In this document: positions 1 through 6,681 of the stretch, one piece after another | How the letters are laid out: the number at the start of each line of letters is the position of its first letter | Numbering within the stretch: the stretch's first letter is position 1 | Assembly: GCA_013360675.1 (NCBI GenBank) | Contig: JABWBB010000007.1 | Location: 1-64,000 of the forward strand | DNA from: Phycisphaerales bacterium | Lineage (GTDB): Bacteria; Planctomycetota; Phycisphaerae; Phycisphaerales; UBA1924 | Length of the DNA stretch: 64,000 bases | Direction of reading: 5' to 3' | Notes under the pieces: model-generated | Told to the model about the DNA's origin: nothing | Seen by the model: the letters and a program-made list of their open reading frames with translations, nothing else | Database searches by the model: none | Made by a program: the position numbers and the translations under genes

Positions 1-1
1 G

Positions 2-1231
2 ATGGGGGGCCAGCAGTTCGCGGCGGACGCGCTGCTCATGGACACGCGCGGCCTGGACCGCGTGATTGGGCTGGATGCGGAGCGGGGGCTGCTCACGATC
101 GGGGCGGGAGCGCAGTGGCCGGCGATCATCGCCGCGACGCGGGCGGGCGATGACGCGGGCGTGCCGGCGTGGGCGATCCGTCAGAAGCAGACGGGCGCCG
201 ACGAGATCACGCTGGGGGGCTCGATCGCCTGCAACGCGCACGGGCGGGGCCTCACCATGGCGCCGATCGCCGACGACATCGAACGTCTGAGCGTGGTGAC
301 GGCGACGGGCGAACGCGTGGAATGCTCGCGCGAGCAGAACGCGGAACTCTTCTCGCTGGTGATCGGCGGGTATGGGCTGTTCGGCGTTGTCGTCGATGCG
401 ACGCTGCGGCTGTGCCCCCGGCGCAAGATGCGGCGGCTGGTGGACATCATCGACGTGGATGACGCCCTGAACGCGGTCTATCGGCGCGTGGCCGAGGGGT
501 GCGTCTATGGCGATTTTCAGTATGCCATCGATCCATCGGACGATTCGTTTCTGCGGCGGGGGGTGTTCGCCTGCTACAAGCCGGTGGAAGAGGGCGAGGT
601 GAGCGACGACGGGGCGGACCTGCCGCGCGAGCAATGGCTGACGTTGCTTGACCTGGCGCACCGCGACAAGCACAAAGCGTTTTCGCTCTATGCCCGGCAC
701 TACCTCGAAACGCATGGGCGGGTCTACTGGGCCGACACCATGCAACTCTCGACGTATATCCCGACCTATGCGGAGTATCTGGCTCAGGCGGGGCGCGGCG
801 GGCCCGAGTCGCTCATGATCGGCGAGCACTATGTGCCGCCGGATCGGCTGGCGGATTTTCTGCGGGCGGCGCGGGGCGTGCTGCGCACGCACGAGGTGGA
901 GGACATCTACGGGACGATCCGGGCGATCCGCCCGGATACGACATCGTTTTTGGCGTGGGCTTCGAGCGCCTTTGCGTGCGTGATCTTCAACCTCAGAACA
1001 GCGCACTCGCCCGAGGGGCTGGCGCGGAGCGCGGCGGCCTTCCGCGGCTTGATCGACGCCGCGGCGGATCTTGGCGGTTCGTACTTTCTGACGTATCACA
1101 CGTGGGCCAGCATGGAACAGGTGCTGCGCTGCTACCCGCGGTTTGGCGAGTTTCTGGCGAAGAAGCGCGAGTATGACCCGGGCGAGGTCTTTCAGAGCGA
1201 GTGGTACCGGCACTATCGGGGTTTGCGGTGA
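2..1231 (+). CDS. FAD-binding oxidoreductase, vanillyl-alcohol-oxidase type, 5' end missing
   Basis: The visible 409 residues begin inside an FAD-binding type 4 (PCMH) domain. MGGQQFAADALLMDTRGL near the window edge resembles the usual GGxHxMGGQ segment, and a glycine-rich FAD-contact stretch (LGGSIACNAHGRG, about residues 71-83) follows. The C-terminus has the P-G-E-V-F-x-S-x-W-Y pattern seen in sugar-lactone and related oxidases. The first 50-80 residues should lie upstream of the window, so the first Met here is probably internal. The substrate cannot be told from sequence. The gene converges on the SDR/SRPBCC gene, leaving a 93-bp gap without an obvious terminator. Confidence 0.85.
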   Translation: MGGQQFAADALLMDTRGLDRVIGLDAERGLLTIGAGAQWPAIIAATRAGDDAGVPAWAIRQKQTGADEITLGGSIACNAHGRGLTMAPIADDIERLSVVTATGERVECSREQNAELFSLVIGGYGLFGVVVDATLRLCPRRKMRRLVDIIDVDDALNAVYRRVAEGCVYGDFQYAIDPSDDSFLRRGVFACYKPVEEGEVSDDGADLPREQWLTLLDLAHRDKHKAFSLYARHYLETHGRVYWADTMQLSTYIPTYAEYLAQAGRGGPESLMIGEHYVPPDRLADFLRAARGVLRTHEVEDIYGTIRAIRPDTTSFLAWASSAFACVIFNLRTAHSPEGLARSAAAFRGLIDAAADLGGSYFLTYHTWASMEQVLRCYPRFGEFLAKKREYDPGEVFQSEWYRHYRGLR

Positions 1232-1324
1232 GTGGGATTGTGCCGTCGCCAAGCAACGTTGAAGACACGGGGTGCCTGATGACGCGAGGGCAAGGCGCGG
1301 GCATGGTCGTGAGCCCGGCGGGCA

Positions 1325-3286
1325 TTATCCCGGTGGCGGCGACTGGGCGAGTTCTCGCGCGAGCGTCTGGGCGCGGTAGGCGAAGATGCGATTGACATCG
1401 CGCGAGACCATGAGCGGGTGCGAGATCCAGTGCAGCGGCGCGCGGTATTCCACTTCGTCGATGATCCTGGTGCCCTCGTCGCAGGGCTCGAAGCGGTGCT
1501 CGTGATGCCACCAGCGGTAGGGCCCGCTCACCTGCTCGTCGATGAAGCGGTGAGGAGGGTCCCACGCGGTGATCCGCGAACGCCAGCGCATCGGCACCCC
1601 CCGGATCTTGATGCGGTAGTCGATGAATGCGCCCGCGTGCATGCGGATGGGCAACGACGTGAGGATTCTGAAGGCAACCCAGGGCGGGGTGATCCGGTCG
1701 AGATTGGCCGCGTCGGAGAAGAATGCGAACGTCTCGTCGAGTGGGCGTGGGATGATGGTTTCTGCGCGGAAGAACCGCAGCCCCCGCGCCGGGCGTGAAG
1801 GGGGAGGTCCATCGCCGAGGGATTCCGCGGTGCGGCATAAGCCGCGGAGCATCCCGCCGAAGACGATGGCGTGCAGGGGCAGGACCGACCACCAGTACAC
1901 AAGCCCGAGCAGGCCCTTGGGCCTGAAGGTGGCGTGCTGGACCACCAGCGTGCGGCCGTCGGCGCGGGGCTCGAGCGACCACTCGAGCATGGCCTTGCCC
2001 GGGAGACGCATCTCGGCGGTGAGTTCGAGGCGTCGCCCTGGTTCAAACCCGGTCACGCGCCAGAAGTCGACGGCGTCGCCGAACTGAAGCTGTGTGCGGT
2101 TGCGTCGTCCACGTCGCAGGCCGGGCCCGCCGACGAGGCGATCGAGCACGCCGCGGATCCGCCAGAGAAGGCTGGAGCCGAAGTAGCCGTGCTCGCCGCC
2201 GATCTTGTTGAGGACCTGCAGGACGTCGTGCGGGGGGGCCCACGCGATGCGTTCACGCCGGTCATGGAACACCTTGCCGCCCGACCAACTCGGATCTCCG
2301 GGCATCGGGCCCGCGTCGCTCCAGGAGGAAGGTGGGGCGCCCGTATTGATCTCGGCGACGGCCTGTGCGATGGCGGCCTGCGCGGAAAGGAGCGGCGAAG
2401 GCATGAGTCTGGACGCGTCGTCGTTGCGGCAGACCGCGCGATTGCGCAGACCCTCGGCGAGCGGGCGAGCCAGGCGGTGGCTGATGGGGGTGATGAGGTG
2501 GATCCAGCGGCTGCTCAGCCCCGGCGTGAGCACACCGACGGGGATCACCAGGCGGCGTCGGAGGCCCAGTTGCTCGGCGGTGATGCGCATGAGCCGGTCG
2601 TAGCTGAGCACGTCGGGCCCGCCGATGTCGAGATTCCTGCCCGCGGTTTCGGGGGTCTGGAGGCAGGCGACGAGATAGTGGATCACATCGCGGATCGCGA
2701 TGGGCTGGCTCAGCGTGCGGACCCAGCGCGGTGTGATCATGATGGGAAGACGTTCGACGAGGTAACGGAGAATCTCGAAACTGGCGGAGCCGGAACCGAT
2801 GATCATCGCCGCACGGAGCGTGGTGACGGAAACTCCGCCTGCGCGGAGCGCGGATTCGACGTGGCGTCGGGAGGCGAGGTGATCGCTGAGATCCTGGGAT
2901 TCATCGCCGAGGCCGCCGAGATAGATCAACCGCCGGACCCGGGCCCGTGCCGCCGACTGGCCGAAGGTCGTGGCGAGATCCTGGTCGGCATGGGCGAACG
3001 TGGAGCCCGCGGAGACCATGGTGTGAACGAGGTAGTACGCCGCATCGCAGCCCTCGAGCGCGCGGACCACATCGTCGGGGCGATCGAGGGAACAGGCGAC
3101 GGTTTCGAGCCTTGGGTTTCCGGCCCAGGGCCGGGCGTGGATCTTGCGTGGCTCGCGCACCAGGCAGCGCACGGAGTAGCCCGCCTCGAGGAGCGCGGGG
3201 ACGAGCCGGCCGCCCACGTATCCCGTAGCGCCGGCCACGGCGAGTCGTGCTCCGGGCGGGATGGTGTCGGTGGTGGTGATCGTCAT
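1325..3286 (-). CDS. SDR-like NAD(P)-binding protein fused to DUF2867 and SRPBCC domains
   Basis: The 653-residue protein has three parts. Residues 15-300 form an atypical short-chain dehydrogenase/NmrA-like Rossmann fold with the nucleotide motif AGATGYVGG (about 18-26). Residues about 340-500 match DUF2867. Residues about 510-650 are an SRPBCC (START-like) lipid or ligand-binding domain with paired-Trp segments (YRWWHHEH). The ATG at 3286 is chosen because the Rossmann fold begins shortly after it; a GTG at 3361 would add 25 unconserved residues. DUF2867 fused to an NAD(P)-binding domain is a known architecture, but its reaction is not established. It lies 141 bp downstream of the SOUL gene on the same strand and may share its transcript. 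Confidence 0.85.
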   Translation of the reverse strand: MTITTTDTIPPGARLAVAGATGYVGGRLVPALLEAGYSVRCLVREPRKIHARPWAGNPRLETVACSLDRPDDVVRALEGCDAAYYLVHTMVSAGSTFAHADQDLATTFGQSAARARVRRLIYLGGLGDESQDLSDHLASRRHVESALRAGGVSVTTLRAAMIIGSGSASFEILRYLVERLPIMITPRWVRTLSQPIAIRDVIHYLVACLQTPETAGRNLDIGGPDVLSYDRLMRITAEQLGLRRRLVIPVGVLTPGLSSRWIHLITPISHRLARPLAEGLRNRAVCRNDDASRLMPSPLLSAQAAIAQAVAEINTGAPPSSWSDAGPMPGDPSWSGGKVFHDRRERIAWAPPHDVLQVLNKIGGEHGYFGSSLLWRIRGVLDRLVGGPGLRRGRRNRTQLQFGDAVDFWRVTGFEPGRRLELTAEMRLPGKAMLEWSLEPRADGRTLVVQHATFRPKGLLGLVYWWSVLPLHAIVFGGMLRGLCRTAESLGDGPPPSRPARGLRFFRAETIIPRPLDETFAFFSDAANLDRITPPWVAFRILTSLPIRMHAGAFIDYRIKIRGVPMRWRSRITAWDPPHRFIDEQVSGPYRWWHHEHRFEPCDEGTRIIDEVEYRAPLHWISHPLMVSRDVNRIFAYRAQTLARELAQSPPPG

Positions 3287-3427
3287 GACGGCGTCTGCTT
3301 CATGTGGAGCGTACGGGATGGGGACCGTTGCTGAGACTTGGTGCCGAGAAAGTGTCGGCACTCAGCCCTGCCAGGCGGGAATGATGCGCGGGCGAAGGTG
3401 CGCGCATGTGGCTTTTACAACTGGGCC

Positions 3428-4270
3428 TTACATGCGGTCGGGCGCCGATGTCGCGGGCTTTGCGTCGACTGGACGAACGGGCAACTGCACCTCGGCCCAC
3501 TTATTCCAGAAGAGGAGCGAGGGGCCGTTGTAGTACAAGGTGCGCCAGGACCCGTCGGCCACCCAGGTCGGATTGGCGGCGAGCCAATCCTCGATCTGGC
3601 GCATGCCGCGCTCGACGAGCGACATGGAGTAGTCGCCACGGAGACCCACGGCCAGCACGGTGATCGGCTGGGCGTCGCGCACGGTGATGTCGCCCTCGAC
3701 GCCGGTCGTGTGCATGTCGGGTGTGCGATAGAGGAAGGCCATGGACCACTGCTCGGAGGACTTGGCCGGGCGTTCATCGAGATCGTCGAAGTTCATCTCG
3801 ACGGGGGAGGTCATGGCGATGCCATGGCTCTTGATGTGGTTGAAGAGCGGCCAGAATGCCCGGTTCATGCCGCTGTCGGGTGAGCCCTTGCCAGAGACCT
3901 CGGCCATGCGCACGAGCGGATACGTCTTGATGTCGATCGCACCGGGCGGGGTGGGGGGCGGATATCCCTCGGGGAGTGGTGTGTCGATGCGGCTTGGACC
4001 ACTGCGGTAGTCCCCCTTCACGTAGGTTGCCTCCGCCGTGAGATCGCCCCCAACGCGGGCGGTCTGCCCCGGCGGCAGTGGATGGGCGGGGAGATTGACG
4101 TTGGGGGCGTTGGACAAGGCGCCTTCTCCGTGAGTGCGTAAGGAATGAGTGCCGTCGTGTGTATGGGAAGGGTTGGAGCCCGGGCCATGGCAACTTGCTG
4201 CCGTGACAGCAACGGCCGCCAGGGGCAGGTAACGACGGAGCAGGGGAACAACGGCAAGATTCACGGGCAT
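3428..4270 (-). CDS. SOUL-family haem-binding lipoprotein
   Basis: The 280-residue protein starts at an ATG preceded by an excellent ribosome site (AAGGAGG, 5-base spacing). Longer upstream starts run through the promoter region. The N-terminus is a lipoprotein signal: RR near residue 12, a hydrophobic run, then TAASC with the lipidation Cys at 27. The mature part holds the SOUL fold (about residues 90-270), with conserved segments such as AMTSPVEMNFDD and VGLRGDYS. SOUL/HBP proteins bind haem or tetrapyrroles in characterised cases; here haem binding is inferred from family only. The gene is divergent from the fasciclin gene, with its promoter and an operator-like element in the intergenic region. 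Confidence 0.88.
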   Translation of the reverse strand: MPVNLAVVPLLRRYLPLAAVAVTAASCHGPGSNPSHTHDGTHSLRTHGEGALSNAPNVNLPAHPLPPGQTARVGGDLTAEATYVKGDYRSGPSRIDTPLPEGYPPPTPPGAIDIKTYPLVRMAEVSGKGSPDSGMNRAFWPLFNHIKSHGIAMTSPVEMNFDDLDERPAKSSEQWSMAFLYRTPDMHTTGVEGDITVRDAQPITVLAVGLRGDYSMSLVERGMRQIEDWLAANPTWVADGSWRTLYYNGPSLLFWNKWAEVQLPVRPVDAKPATSAPDRM

Positions 4271-4288
4271 GATGGCCTCCTTCACAAT

Positions 4289-4305
4289 ACGTTCAAAACG
4301 TGCAT
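4289..4305. repeat. Operator-like element, SOUL-proximal copy
   Basis: CGTTCAAAACGTGCAT (4290-4305) matches the fasciclin-proximal copy at 14 of 16 bases. It contains a perfect 5-bp inverted repeat, ACGTT-CAA-AACGT (4289-4301). It sits just downstream of the predicted -10 of the SOUL promoter, where bound protein would block initiation. The MerR-type protein encoded at 5612 is the obvious candidate ligand, but that is inference. Confidence 0.55.
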
Positions 4306-4307
4306 CA

Positions 4308-4335
4308 ATCATACACTCTGAGAGCGCGGTGTCGA
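4308..4335 (-). promoter_or_regulatory. Predicted housekeeping-sigma promoter for the SOUL gene
   Basis: Read on the minus strand, TCGACA (4335-4330) and TATGAT (4313-4308) are separated by 16 bases, one and one mismatch from TTGACA and TATAAT. The -10 lies about 38 bases upstream of the SOUL start codon. The operator-like element follows it directly. Confidence 0.55.
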
Positions 4336-4390
4336 GCGATGAATCAAGACAATGGGAAATAATCCATGGAAAATAAGCCGATGGTTTGAC

Positions 4391-4418
4391 TTGACCGAAC
4401 CGCCGGGCGTGGTAAAAT
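4391..4418 (+). promoter_or_regulatory. Predicted housekeeping-sigma promoter for the fasciclin gene
   Basis: TTGACC (4391-4396) and TAAAAT (4413-4418) are separated by 16 bases. An adjacent TTGAC starts at 4386. The region is clearly richer in A+T than its surroundings. The second copy of the 16-bp element begins at the base after the -10, mirroring the arrangement at the divergent SOUL promoter. Confidence 0.6.
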
Positions 4419-4434
4419 CGTTCAAACCGTTCAT
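4419..4434. repeat. Operator-like element, fasciclin-proximal copy
   Basis: CGTTCAAACCGTTCAT repeats the SOUL-proximal element with two mismatches. Its half-sites CGTT and (imperfectly) ACCG flank CAA. It abuts the predicted -10 hexamer of the fasciclin promoter, the position expected for a repressor site. Confidence 0.55.
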
Positions 4435-4548
4435 TGCTACGGACATCGTCGTCTGTGCGGATGAGCGGGTCACCCGCCTGCTGATGCAACGAAGTCGCCG
4501 GGGTGGCGGCGGGGGAACGAGATTTACCCGGACTCAATGGGAGTTGAA

Positions 4549-5526
4549 ATGAACACGTCTATGAAGATCGGATCGGTCGGCCTGCTCGTGGCGTTAACGG
4601 GTGGTGCGTTTGCCCTGGCGAGCACCTTGAGCGAGGAGACCAAGGGCGTTGCGGAAACCCGCGAGATCGAAGCCGCGGAGCAGACGGCGGGCGGTGACAT
4701 CGTGGACACCGCGTTGGCCGCGGGCTCGTTCAATACGCTGGCCACGGCTTTGAAGGCCGCCGGTCTGGTGGAGACACTCAAGGGCAAGGGCCCCTTCACG
4801 GTCTTTGCGCCGACGGATGAGGCCTTTGCCAAACTGCCGCCCGGCACGGTCGAGAGCCTGCTGAAGCCGGAGAACAAGGCTCAACTGGCGGCGATTCTGA
4901 CGTACCACGTGGTGCCCGGGTCGGTCCTGGCGTCGAAGGCGATCACGCTCAGCAATGCCGGCAGCGTCAATGGCCAGCGGATCGACCTCGCCGTCAAGGA
5001 TGGGAGGTTGATGCTCGATGGGAAGGCGATGGTGACCAAGGCGGATATTTCCTGCAGCAACGGGGTGATTCACGTGATTGACACCGTGATCCTGCCCGTG
5101 CAGAAGGACATCGTGGACATCGCCGTCGAGGCGGGTTCATTTAATACCCTCGCGGCGGCGCTGAAGGCCGGCGGACTGGTCGAAGCCCTCAAGGGCAAGG
5201 GCCCATTCACGGTGTTCGCTCCCACGGATGCGGCCTTTGCCAAGCTTCCCAAGGGCACGGTGGAGAATCTGCTCAAGCCGGAGAACAAGGACCGGCTCGT
5301 GTCGATCCTGAAGTACCACGTCATCCCCGGCTCGGTGTACGCCGACCAGGTGATGACACTCAAGGAGAGCGCCCCGACACTGCAGGGCTACACGCTTCAG
5401 GTCAACGTGAAGGATGGCGTGGTCTCCCTGGGCAATGGTGTGGCGATGGGCAAGGTTGCGAGCGCTGATATTGAAGCGTCCAACGGCGTCATCCACGTGA
5501 TCGATACCGTGCTGCTGCCCGAGTAA
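4549..5526 (+). CDS. Secreted protein with two fasciclin (FAS1) domains
   Basis: The 325-residue protein has an N-terminal signal peptide (about residues 1-24) followed by tandem FAS1 domains at about 48-185 and 188-325. Both carry the family signatures: [15 protein letters not shown] and YHVVPGSV in the first, [15 protein letters not shown] and YHVIPGSV in the second. The two domains are close internal duplicates. The ATG at 4549 is preferred over the one at 4537 because of the GGGAG upstream and the better signal peptide. FAS1 domains act in adhesion or ligand binding outside the cell. The gene is followed 85 bp later by the MerR/CarH-like regulator on the same strand, probably one transcript. 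Confidence 0.92.
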   Translation: MNTSMKIGSVGLLVALTGGAFALASTLSEETKGVAETREIEAAEQTAGGDIVDTALAAGSFNTLATALKAAGLVETLKGKGPFTVFAPTDEAFAKLPPGTVESLLKPENKAQLAAILTYHVVPGSVLASKAITLSNAGSVNGQRIDLAVKDGRLMLDGKAMVTKADISCSNGVIHVIDTVILPVQKDIVDIAVEAGSFNTLAAALKAGGLVEALKGKGPFTVFAPTDAAFAKLPKGTVENLLKPENKDRLVSILKYHVIPGSVYADQVMTLKESAPTLQGYTLQVNVKDGVVSLGNGVAMGKVASADIEASNGVIHVIDTVLLPE

Positions 5527-5611
5527 TCGGCGACGAGGCGTGCCATTCAGTACGATCGGCTCTTCCGGACACGGGAGAGCCGGTCTTTGGATCAGGAGTG
5601 GTCGGAGCATC

Positions 5612-6529
5612 ATGGCATTGCCCCATCAACTTCTCACGACACGTCAGCTCGCCCAGGCCCTGGGCGTGAGCGAATCGTCCGTCAAGCGTTGGATCGATGG
5701 CGGCGAGATCGAGGCACACCTCACGAGCGGCGGGCACCGGCGCATCGAGGTCGAAGCGGCGATCCGGTTCATCCGTCGTCAGCGGATGCAGCCCGTGGCC
5801 CCTCACCTGCTCGCGCTTCAGACGACTCCGATTCTGGGCGAGTCAGATCCGAAGACGGCGGATCTTCTGTACGACGCGCTGTATGTGGATGACGCCTCAC
5901 AGGCTCGCGCCATCATCAGCGGACGTATCTTGTCCGGCGCGGATATCGCGACGGTCGGCGACATGCTGATCCGCCCGGTCATGCATCGCCTGGGCGAGCT
6001 CTGGAAAAATAATGCGGAGGGGATCCTGCTCGAGCATCGGGCGGTGGAGACGTGCATCCATGTGCTGGCCGAGGTGGCGACATGGTTGCCGATTCCCTCG
6101 GCAGATTCGCCCGTGGCGATCTCTGCCGCCGGCCCGGGGGATGTGTACCTGCTCCCCCCCATGCTGGCATTTCTCGTGCTTCGAGAGTGTGGCATGCGGG
6201 CGTTGAACCTGGGCCCGATGACGCCGTATTCGACCACGACGATGGCGATTCAGCGCTATGGCGCCAGGCTGTGCTGCCTCAGTCAGAGCATCGCGCTTGA
6301 TACTGGCTCTGCCACCGAGTTTCATGGATTGCTCGACACGGCGCACGACGCGGGTTGCCAGGTGATTGTGGGCGGGCGACGCGCAGAGACGATTCCGGCT
6401 CGGGTGCGCGAGCAGGTCTATGTGGCGGGCTCGATGGTTGAGTTGTCAGCCTTTGCCAGGGGTCTGGCCACGGGGGCGGCCGCCAAGTCTCGTGAATCTT
6501 CGAGACGCGGACGGGGGCGAGTGTCCTAG
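5612..6529 (+). CDS. MerR-type regulator with CarH-like cobalamin-sensor fold, axial ligands lost
   Basis: The 305-residue protein has a MerR/excisionase-type winged helix (residues about 8-55, with GVSESSVKRWIDGGEI and SGGHRR). A four-helix cap domain (about 75-160) and a Rossmann-like B12-binding-type domain (about 165-295) follow. This is the CarH/LitR light-sensor architecture. The cap keeps the Wx9EH signature as W131, E141, H142. The residue after the Trp, His132 in Thermus CarH, is Lys132, and the lower-axial ExHxxG motif reads DVYLLP (177-182), so the His is Tyr179. Adenosylcobalamin binding in the standard way is therefore doubtful. It follows the fasciclin gene and probably acts on the two operator-like elements upstream. 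The start at 5612 is set by the HTH and a GGAG upstream; an ATG at 5540 would add 24 residues. Confidence 0.85.
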   Translation: MALPHQLLTTRQLAQALGVSESSVKRWIDGGEIEAHLTSGGHRRIEVEAAIRFIRRQRMQPVAPHLLALQTTPILGESDPKTADLLYDALYVDDASQARAIISGRILSGADIATVGDMLIRPVMHRLGELWKNNAEGILLEHRAVETCIHVLAEVATWLPIPSADSPVAISAAGPGDVYLLPPMLAFLVLRECGMRALNLGPMTPYSTTTMAIQRYGARLCCLSQSIALDTGSATEFHGLLDTAHDAGCQVIVGGRRAETIPARVREQVYVAGSMVELSAFARGLATGAAAKSRESSRRGRGRVS

Positions 6530-6681
6530 TTCGTTTGGTGTGTGGTTCGTTGGTGTCCTGCCGCAGCGCCCAGCCTGAGTGTTGTCTATTGGCCCGCGTT
6601 CACCCTGCCAGGATCACGTTGCGACGCCCGGAGAATCACAACCCAAGGTGGCCCGCGATGCGATTATCGTGAGGCGGGTCA

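Noticed and set aside
1871-3334. Long plus-strand ORF opposite the SDR/SRPBCC gene (487 codons)
   Set aside because: It mirrors the antisense of a well-supported gene, has low-complexity Arg/Gly/Glu-rich composition and no family match. High GC produces such frames.
4271-5611. Cobalamin riboswitch ahead of the CarH-like regulator
   Set aside because: No B12-box-like conserved core or suitable leader length was found; the fasciclin gene occupies most of the space.
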